DNA of 64,000 bases from Apostichopus japonicus. Its lineage: Eukaryota > Echinodermata > Holothuroidea > Aspidochirotida > Stichopodidae. The notes beneath the pieces were generated by a model. That model was not told the DNA's origin, did no database searches, and saw only the letters and a list, made by a program, of their open reading frames with translations. This document shows positions 11,101-24,954 of this stretch, one piece after another. Where the stretch lies: contig NC_092571.1 in assembly GCF_037975245.1 (NCBI RefSeq), positions 26,920,564-26,984,563 of the forward strand, read 5' to 3'. A program made the position numbers and the translations under genes. The first letter of the stretch is position 1; the number at the start of each line of letters is the position of its first letter.

Positions 11101-14100
11101 ATTAGGCAGTAAGTTGCAAGAATGACCATTTCATTGAAAGTAGGAATCAGGCTTTACTAGAATTGAATAACCACAGTTAATGCATCGCCATATTGCCCGA
11201 CTGAATTGCAAACTGACTATATTATCCTAGTTTTCTATAGTCCCATAAAACTATTGCCCACGCACTGGATGACTGATAAACATGCATGGAATGACATTGT
11301 TGTGTTAAAAGACTAATACTCAGGTAGTTCACTTGCAAATCACTTTCCTGTGATTGGTTTCATCTGTTGAGATTGGCGAATTGTAGTTGTGAACTGCCGC
11401 ACACTGACTGAACCTCACACAGTTGTATCTTGATCAGTCTGAATCATGTAATTAAGCATACAGGCACTGCCTGACTATGACTGCTATCCATGCGACCGTT
11501 CGTTAGTCAAGTCTAGTCAGGTGACGTTCGGCTACAATGGGACGGGTCGTGGAGATTGGGTTTAATTGTCATATAACAGAGTTTAGTTGCCATATATTGG
11601 GTTAAATTGCCATACAACGGATAAATATCCGGCAGCAGGATAAGATTTCATACAGGAGAATCAAAATGAAATGTTGCAGATATTTTATTTGTCTGTAAAC
11701 AGTCTCTACCCAAAATTATAATGCGAGTATTTTATTTGAAAAGTTTAAGAATTTCCAGTCAAATATGTTTCATAGCCAATTTGCTTTTGCAAATGTGGGG
11801 CAGTGGTTTAAGATTCCGATGTATGTTAGAACATAGAAATACCAGTATGGAATTGTTGTGGAGATGTGTTTAATAATAGTAAGAATCAACAGAAGAAGGA
11901 GATGTTGATTTCTGATTACTTCTCAATCTTTTTTGTTTCCAAAGTGCACTATCCTAATGCAAGAGCCCTTAGTCTGTATCTAGAAGTAGTGACCAAACTA
12001 TCCAGGCACAGAGGTTCACCGCGAGACCACCTTATAAACAGTGATGTAAGTATTTATTAAATTGTGAAAACTGCCATCTATAGCAATGGCGTAAGTATGC
12101 CTTCCTCCACACAGTTTATAAAAGTTTGAAGACTGCCCTCTATATTTAATTTTGAAGACTGCCCTCTTTGTGCAATAGTGTAAGTATGACTTCCTCCACA
12201 CAGTTGATTAAATTGTGAAGTCTGCCATCTATGATTGAGTTGAAGAACAGGAACAGTAAAAGTAAAAAAACTTACAAGGTATTCTGACAACCCTTCCAAT
12301 GCTTCAACCTATCTCCATAGTTTGTGACAAGGCAGACTGATACAACTACCAGAGGTGAAACTTCCCGGGCAAATTTCTAAGGATTTTTCTCCTAACAGGT
12401 CTTGCGTTTTGGTCTTCTGCACAGGAAATTTGGTTGTTCGAAAAATGTAACACAATCACAAAAATTAGAGGGAAGGGAAGGGGATAGTTAAAATAGTCTG
12501 TGGAGAAAGCAAGCAAGTTAATTGTGCCCTTCTTGAAACTTAGGCAATAATATGGTTCCATACAAGGTTGTACCTGTTATTAACAGAGAACTGTATCACA
12601 GTGGTTATGTAGATATTTAAAGCCATGTCGAATATAGCATCAAGTTAGAGAGGATGAAATCGCCTTTGTAATCTAATGTATCCCACAGATTCTTCAATAA
12701 ATTAGATTTAAGCTATGTGATAAGAAAATGCTAGTGTTCAAGCCCTTTATCTTGCATAAGAGAATTTGGTCTGGAGAAAGAATGATCAGTGTAAGGTGAA
12801 ATTACTTCCCTCAAGGCTTTGGTAAATTTGCTCGTCAGCTGTGTTTGTGGGTTCACTAGACGTCATTGTCTTCAGAAGAGTAGAAGGTCGAAGAATGAAA
12901 CTTATCAGATGTTTATGTCTTCAAGGTTCTTACACAAACATTTGTATCCTGAGTAAGATGAAAGTACCATATAAATATTTGTTTCAAATCTAAACATCAG
13001 TTCCTATGTAACTTTCCCTTCGTCTACACCTTCTTTATTGATCTTTATGTTGCACTGATTTAGTACTTTCACCCTGTGTTATGTCATCTTGCCATCCTTA
13101 TATCAATATTTGAGGAAGGTTAAGGGCAGTGTGGGATGAGTGGGGTGTGGTTGTGGTGTTTGAGGAACTTAGGTAAAGAGTTAAAACTGTTATGAGGGTA
13201 CCACACAACTCAGGATCATGTATGAGGACTGAGCCATGACCAACGTTACCCCCACTCCTTGAAATTGATGCTCAGAATGCATGAAAGCTAGCATTCCTTT
13301 TTGATCTGATAACAAAATAAGTTAAATAACTTGATATTTAGATCTCCTTTGGCATTCAAAAAGCTGTTGATGTTTTTTCATCGTCTGCAATAATACTGTG
13401 AGCCTCGACCAAAAGAAATACAAAATGTGATTTGTTTTTGGGTCGCACCCCATAGTCTGCAGACTGTCATGCTAGAGAATTGAATAGATGGAGGGAGATA
13501 TAACCGGAGTACTAAGTCAAGTCTCCAGTAATATAAAGCAAACATTTTCCGTGTATACAGAAGTACACACATATGGTTATGTCCTGTTCTTTGTCTCGCT
13601 TCCTTTCTGTTAGCACATTTCTTTCTAACATTGCAGTTTTTCTCGTTTGTTCAGCCATGAGAACTTCTAAGAACACTTCCATTTCACAACTATCAATGTT
13701 ATATATTAAACTTAATCAGTTATGCGAGTGTAATGTGAAAAGATGATAAACTGAAAGGAATTTATAATTGATCATTAAAGCAGAATACCTGGTTGTCATT
13801 ACACCTTCCCTGTATTATTAACATACTAAACTGTGAATGCGTTTGTTTAGTCAGCTTGTTATTAATGTTTAGCAAGCAAATGGCCAGGAAACTGAAAGTT
13901 GGTCATCAAATTTTTCACTTCCTTATGAGGCTTGCCCTATGACTAAACTGTAATTTCATATCCTGCTTCATCTATTGGCAATGATTTATTAATATTCCCT
14001 ATCTCATATAATTGACATTGTAGCTCAAGTTGGGCACTGATTAGAATTGTTCACCCCATCTGTGGGTCACAATGTCAGTTAAGGATGTATCTACTCCTGT

Positions 14101-17100
14101 GAAATGGGAATCTTGCATTAGTATAAAGTTCTACCAAGCTATTGCTTGACTGTTGTGTTGAAATATCCTATCATGTGTAGGACCTGTAGGCTACACAGCC
14201 TACACAAACTCCCAAAGAACAGTTTACATATTTCATGTTTTACTTGCCACAAGGCTCCGAGGGCTGCATTAATAGAGTTTGATAGAGTTGGATAGAGTTG
14301 GATGTTTGAGTTCTGTGTAAAGGAGGCATTCAGAGTGTTCGGTAGCATTTCGAGTAACAAATGTGTGATTTTATTTAATTCATAAGATTAATGATGAATG
14401 GACAGTCCTTTGAGTAATTGAAGTAACTTTGAGTAATCCTCTTTAAACGAGGACAATATTCCAGGCACATTTACTAAGAACGTTCCCAACTTTCTGAGTT
14501 GACTGGAAAGTCACTTTACAAAACAAAACTGGTCATATCATAGCAATGGATCAAACTTTGACTCCCAAGATGGAGAAATTGCATTAAACTTGAAGAGATT
14601 CAATAAGAGTATAAAATCTGTTTAGGTTCTCAATCAGAAGCTCCATTGTGGCTGACAACCTGAAGCATTGTTACTGACCAACGTTTATTTGTCAGATGAC
14701 ATGCCCTTCGTAAAACTACTTTTTGTGTCCAGTGCAATTAGATGGTGTTTTACATTTTAAGGAAAGACTGAGTACCTTAAAGAACATCCTTTGATCATGT
14801 TAGTGCACCTTAAAAAATGAAAATGAAATTATATATGACTTAAATTGTTCAAGGAATCCATTGTATCAACATTTTGTGAGATTTAAGTTTATTGGATTAA
14901 ATGAAAAGAACTTTGTTGATCGGTTAATATTATTTATTAATACCTTTTACATAGTGACTTAAAGTTACAATCCAACACAAAGTGGAACCAAATATTGGAT
15001 AAAGAACAGCCAAAATATAGAATACACAGACATATTGGTAGTGCTTATGTGCATAAAAATTGTCTGAGGTGACGAATTACGACGAAAATGGAATCGACTT
15101 CACCAATCACCAACTCAGTAACCTTAACTGGGTGAAACCATCTAGGTATGCGTCTTTGTTAAATGATTACCTTGACTTTAAGAATTCTTAAGAAGTTCAT
15201 TTTCCATTTTCAGGTCTTTTGCCAAGCTGCCGTTCGTAGTCTGTATTCCGTAGAGGAGACGGTCAACGTCTTCGCGTTGGCTTTTCTTCAGATTTTAGCC
15301 GAAAGCGACGTCGGCCGATTCCTCATACACTTTCCACCTCGTGAAATCGAACTCTTTAAAGAATTCTTCTTCGACAAGGTGAGGAAAGAATCGTGTGATT
15401 CAAGTTTGGGAAACTTCCCTGTTGCATCTTTTATTCTTCTTTATTGTGTTATTAATATTCCAGAGTTGTCTCAACAACAACAAAATTATACTGACCAAGC
15501 ATGTTTTCTAAGAGAAATTAATCTTCACATATATTATCAGGGGTAATGGTTGTTGTGGTTAATGGTAACTGCCATGTTAAACTGAATGAGATATTTAGTT
15601 TCTATTGATCTAGAGTGATACAGCAAGCTGCAGTATGGTTTTGAGAATGATCTCGTGAGTCATTCCCAATTCCTGTCGTTTCTATACACACATGGCAAAA
15701 TTGTGTCCTTGAAATTACCTGTTTAAAAGCTGAAAACTTCCTGAGTTGGCCTGCCATTCCACTGGTTTTCTTGTTCTCTTTCTATGATACTACTTACAAA
15801 GGAATATTTCTTGTCACATGTTGCAAACGTATGAAGCCATTCATAGATCAATGAAGTCTTTTGAGCTTCTTTAGAGAATGATAAATTGAGATAGATCTGA
15901 CCTGTTTCTTCATATGTTTCCTTAATATGATACCCGTTTGCACCAAATTGCAAGCACTTTACACATATCTCTGTGACCTAGCTGATAGTCACCTCAATTT
16001 GACCTTTGACATTGATATCAAGATTTTTTCATTTTTGCTTATCTCCCACAGACTGATTCTGGCTTGTGTATCTCTGACTTAGTCACAACCTGTAAAAGAT
16101 TTAATAAAAAGTAAGTAAGAGCTCTTCTATGTTCAGACTTCTTGTAAAGCGCATAGAAATTTTGGATTATGCGCTATATAAATAACGGGGTAATAATAAT
16201 AATTCATATTGCAAAGACTTGATAGGAAGTGAGGACTCAGTATGTGAAGACTTGATGCAGCAAAGATTTGATAGGAAGTATTAAAGGGACTTGATATGTT
16301 ATGACTTCATATTACAAAGACTTGATAGGAAGTAAGGACTCAGTATGTTAAGACTTGATACAGCAAAGCTTGATAAGAAGTATTAAACGGACTTGATATG
16401 TTATGACTTCATATTACAAAGACTTGATAGGAAGAAAGGACTCAGTATGTTAAGACTTGATACAGCAAAGCTTGATAAGAAGTATTAAAGGGACTTGATA
16501 TGTTATGACTTCATATTACAAAGACTTGATAGGGAGAAAGGACTCAGTATGTTAAGACTTGATACAGCAAAGATTTGATAAGAAGTATTAAAGGGACTTG
16601 GTATGTTATGACTTCAAATGGCAAAGAGTTGACATATTGCATAGATCTAATTAAAAGAAGGGAGTCAGCAACATTGCACTTAGTATACCAAAGCTTTGAT
16701 AATAACCTCGGTAAGGACTTGGCAAGTAATAAATCTTGTTGTAAATATTTAATAAAAGTACAGTATCAGCACTTTTAGATTTGATATTACAAACTTGATT
16801 CATTATTAAACATCCCACTTTTCTGTCTGAATATATGTCTCGATTATTAATTTTCATCTGTTTGATAACCTAGACCCAGGCCTCATATGTTATTATACTC
16901 TTGTAATTACAGGCTTCAAGTCCTCATTTAAATTTTTTTAAATTATTATAAATGCTATAATTAACTTTTTGATGATTGTCATCTTTAATGAGGGTAGTCC
17001 TGCTCAGTGCAGGAGCACTGCTCTCCAGAGGAGCCCTCAATATTTAATTAGGGAAGCAATAAAGATAAATAACTACTTGCACAATTGTGTATCCATGCAT

Positions 17101-20100
17101 TTTCAACCGTGTTTACAGTGCAGTCTCAACGCAAATTTTTATTCATTTGAAAAATGACATAGAAATCAGTAAATTTGCTCTTACCTCCATTTACAAACAC
17201 TGCTATACATCTATGCACATGTATAGCAATTTGCTCATTTTGTATAACAATTTTCTCAGTTTGTATAGCAATTTGCTAATTTTGTCTCATTTTGTACAGT
17301 AATTTGCTTATATTCAATATATTGTATAGCGTTTTGCTCATCTTGTAGAGCAATTTTCTCATTTTGTATAGCATTTTGCTTATTTTATATAACATTTTGC
17401 TCATTTTGTATAGCATTTTGCTCATTTTTATAGCATTTTGAAAAATGATTCGCTATCAATTCAGATGACTGCAATAATTAGTCTTAGTAAGTATATCGGA
17501 TAGTACATCTAGGGTGTGTCAAACATCATTACCATCTTTCTATTTATTTTGCTGTTTCAATTTTCAGAAAGTATGATGAATGTTACAGAAATAGCCCTCC
17601 CCGGGTTCATTACAATATCGAAGAATCCTCCGCCCTGAAAGAAGAGGGCAACAGTTTCTTTAAACAGAATTTATTTAAGGAAGCTGTGCAGAAATACACT
17701 TTAGCCATTGAAAAATGCCCTCCAACAGTGAAAACAGATGGCAAAAAAATAAGTTGGTAAGCAGTCATGAAGATTTCTTGTGTTAGAGTTTGTGAATCAC
17801 ATAGTTCAAAGAAAACAGAATTAGGGAGATCAATACTTTGCCTTTTGTGAGCATTCTTTGCAAAAGAGAGTTTTGCTTGCAGCATTAATGAAACTGTTAC
17901 TGATGAGAGGTGAAACTGATCATACTAGGTCAGAAGATGAAATGTACTTTTCATTAGATATAATGTCTGCTTGTTTTCCCATTGCACCTAGCACGGTTTC
18001 TTTACTGAATTTACTTTTGGTTTTTATTCTGTTACTGCTAGTATAGAAACTGCATTATCTCTCTCTCTATATATATTTTCCTACAAAATTCAACTGTATT
18101 TGTATATAACATCTATTAAGTAGATTCAGTTTAAAGTTTGAACTAAACTGCAGATTTTCAGAATATTTCATACTTTATACGTTCCTGTTTGATACCTGTA
18201 GTTACCTTCCTGTAGAATACCAAGAACAAAGACATTCCTGCAGATTGTTATCTTAATTGCTTTGTCTCTGCTCGTTTGGGTGATATATGCAACAGAGTCA
18301 ATAAACCTAGAATCTTACATTAATTGCATCTATAGGTGAAGATGATTTTCTACAGTTGGTCTGTAATGTTTGTGTGGTTTTTCAAACATATGTTAAAAAA
18401 TTTCATTAGCACAAAAGCAGTTTTAGCAGTAACACCAGGATTTCCACAGACATGTCCTCATGTCAAAGATTTTTAGTTTTAGGTAGTTTTGACAAAGTTA
18501 TAGTAAACATGATGGAAAATAAGAACTTTTAAGATTTTGCACTTTAGCTACTCCAAACTTTGAGCTGAGGAAGGCAATGTCCATTATTTTGTCAACCATT
18601 CTGATTCTGACAAGGGGTATTCTAACGTTATTGTGTTGGATTTGGCAGCCCCCCATCCTTCCCCACAGCTGGGGAGCAGAAACCCCTAATGTAGTCTACT
18701 CCTCAAGGATGAGACAACTCTGTCTCTCTTTCTTTCAGATGAGTTACCCTTGCCATGTCAAGCCACAGAGCTAGCTTTTAATATGATTTATGATTTTATG
18801 AGTTTATCTTCTGAATATTTTCTTGGACAGGAACAGCCTGATGGTAACTTTATATTGTAACAGAGCCCAGTGTTACTTAAAGGACAGACAGTACCAAAAT
18901 GCCGTTCACGACTGTGACATAGCTGTAGCGAGATGCTTAGGAGGTTGGTGGCATGTTAACCTTTTTAGAATTTAAGTATTAAGTAAGTTGATGGTTTGCA
19001 GATATATGTTTGGTGTTAGTTTGTTGTAGTACTTTATCTTTGTGAGACCTTTTTAAATCGTTGACCTTCTGGAGTTGCAGTATTTAACACCTAAACCTGT
19101 ATTTCAATTTGTTGCAATTATTATGTTTATTGTGAGAAGAAATTCTAGGAGACAATATCACAGTGTGTTACAAGATATTTACTGAATATACATAGCGTTG
19201 CAAAAAATATATATCAAAGCCAGTAGATTTCATTGAATCAAACCTTTTGAAAATGCATTTTTTTATGATATCAATTATGAAATTTGCCTGCAGTTTCTAT
19301 TTTGCTTGTGATATATAAGGATGTTATAATTTATTAACTTTCCATTTCATCAATATATCTCTTCATGCATTCTATTCAAATGGTCTTTTCACAAGAATTG
19401 TAAGGAAAAGTGAAGAAGACGTCTTTTCATGTATAATAATGGATGGTTTTGCATTGTGCTTAGTAGCGTTTTCTTGACTGGCAGTCATGCAGCCTGCAGT
19501 GTAGGGGCATTCAGGACTGATACTGCAGTTTTACAGCCTTTGTGTGCACTGATCAGTAGGTCAATGTGTGGGGTCAGAGTTGGAGTGAATGAAAAATTTC
19601 AAACAAAAAAACATCTGTTTTGCAAACCAAAAAATTAAACCAAACATATGGGTGAACAGATGCCTTGACCTCAATGTGGAGCCTAAAAGCAGTGAACAAT
19701 TTTAGCTTAAACTCATAGCAAGAGATTTTACTTACTTCTCAAAGTTATTTACTGAAATGTGTCCTTCGAACTGATCTCTATGTTGCTGGAACATTGAGAG
19801 AGTGCTACATTACGTTAAAATGCTAGGCATGGTAAATGTGGATAATAGGTAGCCCAGCATGGAGCCAACACAGTTATGAATGGAACGGTCAATACATCCC
19901 CCTGGGCATGCGTCCTATTAATCTTTTCTTATCGGCTGAACTAAATAAACAATGACCGAACACTATGTTTTTTCATTCGCCCAACATTTTCAAGTTGGTA
20001 AAAAGTTTGCAAAGAATGTCCATTTTCAGAATCATGTGATTATTTACTACTCAGACTTATCCTGCTATTGATCAGGTTTTAGTTTTATTTATCAATTTTA

Positions 20101-22032
20101 GTATTCAAGACCAGAATCAGACCTGCAATCCCCCCCCCCCCCCCTTACAAAAAAAAAAGAAGAAAGGAACCTAGCATTACCACATAATAGTCCTGCTAAG
20201 AATCACAGCTTTAGTCTAAATACAGTATTAATAATAGTAATTTATATTAATTTTTTAAGATTAAGTAATATTTATTTATGTTCATGCTAAATGAAAAAAA
20301 ATGAAACTATAACATAAACAACAAAACAATAAACTAAATTTTAATGAAAAAGTATGATGTCATCTTTCTTCTTTTCAAGCGGCTGAGAGACTCATAGACT
20401 TTGACAACGAATTATTCAAGAAAGCCGTTTACAGACGATCCGTGGCACTCTTCAACTTGCAGGATTATGAAAGAGCTGCTCTTGATGTCGGAGAATGTGT
20501 GATTCTAGAACAAGAAAGGAAGGAATTCAGAGCCCATATGGATAAGGTAACAATATAAAATATGAACAGAAATAGTTATGGCACTTTATTTCATGGTTAT
20601 AGTTTAGCATGCTTCTAGCAACATTGTTATTTACCTTTTATTTTAGCTGCAATATTGAAAGCAGTCTGTGAATATTTATGGAGCACTGTACATAGGGATG
20701 GTCCATTTAAGACCTTTTCATGAGACCTCACATTAAAAGCCATCCAGGGAGTAGGGGGGAGGTTGATGGGTTTAGACAGGAATATCCAACGGTTCGTAAC
20801 TAAAAAACAGATTATAAGTCATTGTATCCAACGGAAAAGATCAGAAGTCATTACACAGGAGTCTTCAATGGGTAGCAACCCCAGAACAGATGAGTCACTA
20901 GAGAGGATTATCCAACGGGTTGCTACTACATAGAAATATTAGATAGATCGAAAGCATATCTAAACATATGTTAATATTTAAATGGCTTTGTTACTGTGAC
21001 ACAACGTTCAAGCCGGTGGAAAATGAAGTTTCCCCTATTTCTATAGCTATAGAACAATCATGGGTTAATTTTATTTTCGTCTCTTTAATTCTGACAGATG
21101 GTGAAGTAGCCAGATCACTTTATTGTGTTATTGTAATAAGGCTCGAGTATTTTTCACTTTCATAATTGCAACATTTAAAGTGATAACAAAGTGTAGAGGA
21201 GAAATAAACCCTGGGGTTTTGCTGTGACCTCATAGCAGAGGCTAATATTTTAAGTCCTGCTAAGTGATTCATCCATTGTATAACTTGTATATTGTTTATT
21301 GCACACTAACATGTGATGTCTTCCATTGTTCTATGTCACTGATCCAATTAGAACCCATTCAGAAGTATTAATCACTAGTACTTATTATTGATGGTCGCTT
21401 GATAACTTCTTTTCAAAGTAGCTTACTGTCACACAATAAAATTATTTGCAAAGGTTGTACAATCATTAGAATTTGAAATATTTTATTGTAAAATAAACAT
21501 AGGTGTGGGTGTAGTCCATATTATCATATCACAGCAATAATGCACTTCGTCCTAGTGAAGAAGACAATGTATGTGGTATAGTAATCAGCAAACTTTCAAG
21601 CTACGAAGCCTGGGATTTGGATCATTCTGCTGCATCTGTGTGTTTTATATTTTCATATATCTCAGTTTGTCTCTTTTACGCCATTGTTCCTATTATGTAC
21701 TATTAAGGGCAACTCATAGTATCCCATCCTTGTTATTATGACCTTAAATTATAATAATTTTACCATTAACAACATCCTGTCAAAAGGTTAAACTAAAGCT
21801 ATATGATTTCCTTTGTTCTCAACAGGTAGTGATGATGTGTAGACAAAGACATGGATTTGAGCACATCAGAAAGTGCATAGAATGCGACGGAGCTAAAGGA
21901 CTACCGTTGAAGAAGTGTCCAAATTGTCCAGCTTTGTATTGCTCTAGGGTCTGTCAGCTGGACGCCTGGAGGAACCATCACAAAGCAAACTGTACCTGGT
22001 TTATGAACCAAAAGAATCCTGAAATTGACTAA
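5189..22032 (+). CDS. TPR and MYND zinc-finger protein, 13 exons, about 717 aa
   Basis: Exons: 5189-5467, 7181-7472, 8056-8219, 9207-9407, 10044-10103, 10952-11108, 11945-12045, 15214-15378, 16052-16110, 17568-17756, 18831-18943, 20380-20546, 21826-22032. All introns are GT-AG and all phases agree. Residues 1 to about 490 are helical and leucine-rich with no domain I can name (possibly ARM-like). About 515-635 hold three TPRs, the first with LKEEGNSFFKQNLFKEAV, resembling UNC-45/STIP1-type cochaperone TPRs. Residues 666-705 form a MYND finger: C-x2-C-x10-C-x2-C-x4-C-x3-C, W697, then H700/H701 and C705. MYND and TPR domains bind peptides, so a scaffold or adaptor role is likely; the family is unknown to me. 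A possible acceptor (TTGGCTTAG) at 5163 just before the ATG suggests a 5' exon upstream, and the true start could lie there. Confidence 0.85.
5546..6040 (+). repeat. Two direct ~245-bp repeats in intron 1
   Basis: Sequence from about 5546 recurs from about 5800. Shared blocks include TCAACTTTCGGAAA, AAAGAAAACAGTT, AACTGGTGGTCAAATGCC and TTCACAAACACTT. Divergence is moderate, with small indels. A local tandem duplication with no coding content. Confidence 0.75.
6473..6605. repeat. Near-perfect 58-bp inverted repeat (hairpin)
   Basis: The left arm, 6473-6530, and right arm, 6548-6605, are reverse complements except at three positions, around a 17-nt loop. In a minus-strand transcript all three differences become G-U wobbles, so the antisense RNA would pair along its whole stem. 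It lies in intron 1 of the TPR-MYND gene. It could be a small MITE or a hairpin RNA source. Confidence 0.85.
8312..8379 (+). CDS. Duplicated copy of the 3' part of exon 3 (possible alternative exon)
   Basis: This 68-base segment repeats the last third of exon 3 together with its donor (CATCAAG|GTATGTACAGTAC). It encodes GRVKSDNIITKLAHFLYKEN and then AIK, against GIVKSANIITKIAHFIYKEN and AIK in exon 3. Codons align without indels: five synonymous and four amino-acid changes, two of them conservative I to L. An AG at 8310-8311 gives phase-1 entry and the donor gives phase-0 exit, the same phases as exon 3, so it could replace exon 3 in a shorter isoform. The acceptor lacks a good pyrimidine tract, so it may be an unused duplicate. 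Confidence 0.5.
8461..8635 (+). mobile_element. Non-LTR retroelement or SINE 3' tail
   Basis: The block TTGATTGATCTTTATTAACA ends about 120 bases later in TGTAAAGCGCTTTAGAGC, GGTGCTATATAAAT and a TAA microsatellite. The motif AAGCGC...GCTATATAAAT(TAA)n is a common 3' end of CR1/L2-like retroelements and their SINEs. Truncated; lies in intron 3. Confidence 0.6.
12060..12215 (+). repeat. Short tandem repeats after the exon 7 donor
   Basis: The block GAAGACTGCC(A/C)TCTAT and the block GTAAGTATG(C/A)CTTCCTCCACACAGTT each recur at roughly 93-base spacing. The repeated GTAAGTAT resembles the exon 7 donor at 12046. They may be partial copies of the exon end and are non-coding. Confidence 0.5.
12216..15213. 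other. Intron 7, no further feature recognised
   Basis: About 3 kb of AT-rich intron between exons 7 and 8. No coding exon, RNA gene or clear transposon was seen. Confidence 0.5.
16140..16205 (+). mobile_element. Retroelement 3' tail fragment
   Basis: TTGTAAAGCGCATAGAAATT, TTATGCGCTATATAAATA and a TAA run repeat the 3'-end signature seen at 8560-8635. A short truncated copy in intron 9. Confidence 0.6.
16206..16640 (+). repeat. 102-bp minisatellite, about four units
   Basis: The sequence ATTACAAAGACTTGATAGG recurs at about 16208, 16311, 16413 and 16515, a period of 102-103 bases. Each unit also contains GACTCAGTATGTTAAGACTT and GGGACTTGATATGTTATGAC. It lies in intron 9 next to the retroelement tail. 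Confidence 0.9.
17200..17440 (+). repeat. ~21-bp minisatellite
   Basis: Units of the form TTGTATAGCAATTTGCTCAT are repeated about ten times with variation just upstream of exon 10. No coding role. Confidence 0.85.
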
Positions 22033-24950
22033 AAATAATGACACTTTACAAAATGTTTGAATTTGGTTCCATTCGTGACAGCATTTCATTTCCTTGAAGG
22101 TCAGAACAGTGGCCTGAATGTGGTGTTGGGTAAAGCAGGGGAAAAGAATCAATGACGGTTGACAGACAGTGGGAGGGAGAGGGGATCACCTGGTCAGATA
22201 ATTAACTATTCGTTAAAGGAATTTAGCCTTAAATGTAGAGTTTTGATAAAGGTGCCCTATTACCAATTTCTTGGTAATTTTGTAGAATGATGTAAGGAAA
22301 TGAACTTATTTTCATTGAGTATTATTGTGAAGAATAGTTTGATGAGCTAAACATGAAAAAAAACCCATCTCAACAATAGTTTGTGATACTGTATGCATCA
22401 TACTTTGTCTTCATAGACTTGGAAAATGTGCAGCGAAACTCAATCCAGTATCATGAAGTGAATGTTGGGCTATGTTAATTGGAGATACAAAGTTTGTGTG
22501 CATTTTATCTGTTGTTATTACAGTGAGCCATTCTTAATGGAGACAGAACTGGAACCATCATTATTGGTGCTTGTGATAGATATATAACTGTTGTGAACAA
22601 CATCTCTAATAAGCTCAGCAAAATCTTACTCCGTTTGGGAGATTTCAAAGATGCATTTTTCCTTCGCACCCAAGGCTCAAGACACGATCAAATCAAAGTA
22701 CAGTAGGACATCACTGAGCAACATGTGCTACAATTGTGTCGATGTTTATCTGTATCTATTATCAGGTCACATATCCGGAGTCTATGCATGCCAAGTTCTT
22801 CAATACCGACTTCATTACCTTTCAGGAAACATCTCATTTTGTAGTTTTGATTCATCATTGCACTGTAACATGAGATGACACATATATGCAAAAGGTCATT
22901 TCTCAACAAGTATTTAATTTAACATCCTATTACAAGCTGATGATGTTACATTTTTACTTCTAAAGTCATTGTTTTGATAACCTAGGGTGTTTGTAAGAGC
23001 AAAAAAGAATTTACCATTAAAGCAAAATTATGTCCTGCATAATTTACAATTTTCCTTTTTTCCCTTTTAAACCTTGTCAGTTTCATGGAGCTTATCCATA
23101 GAAACTGCTTTATAAACAGAAAGGTGGTGCATGAAACATGTTACAGTACTTCTCTTAACAACCTTTTGATTGGTACTTAATGAGACCAAAACCTTTGTAG
23201 TTATATTTAGAAACAATTAGTTTGTTATGAGTTGTATTCTTAATACTTGTATTTTGACACGTGACATTTTTCAGTTATTCAGTTTTCATTTACTTGAAAT
23301 ATAAATACATTAAAGAAATACAACACAATCCTTCTTTGCAATATTTTGCTTTTCTTGTAAATGACCCTTCAACATTGCAAGACAATCATAGTTCTATAAA
23401 GTTCATCATAGTTCTATAAAGTTCATCATAGTTCTATAAAGTTCAATCATTTTCAAATTTCTAGCAAGAATACACAGAAAAGTGGAATTGCTTGAAACAA
23501 TGTTTGATTGTTAGTTTCCAGTTAGTTTACCAATAATCACTCAAAATAAGATAACAAACTGATGATTCCGTGACAACCTGCTTTATGTTATGCATCTTAT
23601 GAAAATTCAGAAAACACTTGACTTTACACATGTCATCACACTGCCATTTTCTCACATTATTATATAAGGTATGTTTTCTGCAGTAATTAAAATAAGAATT
23701 AAAGCCTGGCATAAACTGGATAGCTGGCTAAGTGTGGGACACCTGTTGAACTATTTTAATAATGTTATCTTCATGGAGCTACCCATCATCTTTCTGCAAG
23801 AACTACTCGTCAAAGTTGCTCTTGTTTACACTAATCATACACCAGTCATAACAAGCACTTCCCAGCTGTGTATTATGTTACAAAGAAAGTCCAACACAAA
23901 CAACTCAACAAATGACATAATGTATCCGTTTGGCAGATCACATGCAAAGCTTGTCATATGGCCAAGATGGCAGGATAGAGGTTTGCATGTTGTTGCTAAT
24001 AGGCACTTCCCTTGTATGAGGATTTCATTTGCTTAAACAATGACACAATACTTGAATGATTCATTGAATGGTTGTTAGCTTATGCATAATTATCCACTGT
24101 TTTCAATTCTGAGAATTGCAGTCAACAATATAAAAGAGGTTTTACACATATAGCTGCAATTGAGGACCCAAATTGGATCCATTGATCGGCTTTGTTTGGT
24201 AATCAAAATATAGGACTGCAAATATTTTTGGGAGTCCCCAAAATTGTTGCTATTGCAGAGATTTTTATGAATTGATATACAGAGCTCCCAGTACCTCAGT
24301 ATACCTCTTTGCACCTACATCATAATAGAAGAGGAACTCAATGAAGTTTTATTAAGTATTTTTATCCTGACTGCTGCTTTAAGAACTCATAAAATCATGT
24401 TACATGCTGAAAGTAAAAGTATTTTTGAACAACTGAAAACAGGATCAATACCTGGGGAAGTTTATCATTTCTCCTGAACCAGGATACATGCAATTTCCTG
24501 ATTGCCCGGTTATCGCGTGTTACTCAAAGTTCATTTGAAGCTGTACACACAGCATGTACAGTCTGAATGCCAGAATATCATGCACTGAATATGAGGAAAC
24601 TAGTCACTGTGCTTTATACAATTGCTAAATTACAATGAGATAAAAATAAGAGTCATTAATGATTTCAACCAAGACAATCTTTTCTGGTTGCAGGTGCTCT
24701 CTAGATGAAATATGTTGATAATTAAAAGAATAAAATCTTACGAGAAACCTGGTTGTTCACTTCTGTACATATAAATGTGAGTTGTGTACCATGGTATCAA
24801 CTCCTGGGAACCTTGTTTATACTAGTTTCATTAATTTAGTGATTGATTTTTGTTTATTTCCTGATTATCCTTGAGTTCTTTATGCCAATTATTAGTCTGT
24901 TTGTATCTTATATTTATAATTCTTAAAGATTTTACTATAGTCCCATGTAA
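22033..24950. other. 3' flank of the TPR-MYND gene and intergenic region
   Basis: The 3' UTR begins after the TAA at 22030-22032. No close AATAAA was found; one lies near 24729. A 23-bp unit containing CATAGTTCTATAAAGTTCAT occurs three times at 23386-23445. No other gene was recognised. Confidence 0.5.
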
Positions 24951-24954
24951 ACCA

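Noticed and set aside
14139-14360. Minus-strand frame with vague retroelement-like words (NSINAALGALWQ)
   Set aside because: Too short and without catalytic motifs or neighbours of the same kind; intronic chance frame.
23671-24036. 121-codon open frame
   Set aside because: It lies in the 3' flank of the TPR-MYND gene, has biased low-complexity composition, and no recognisable domain.
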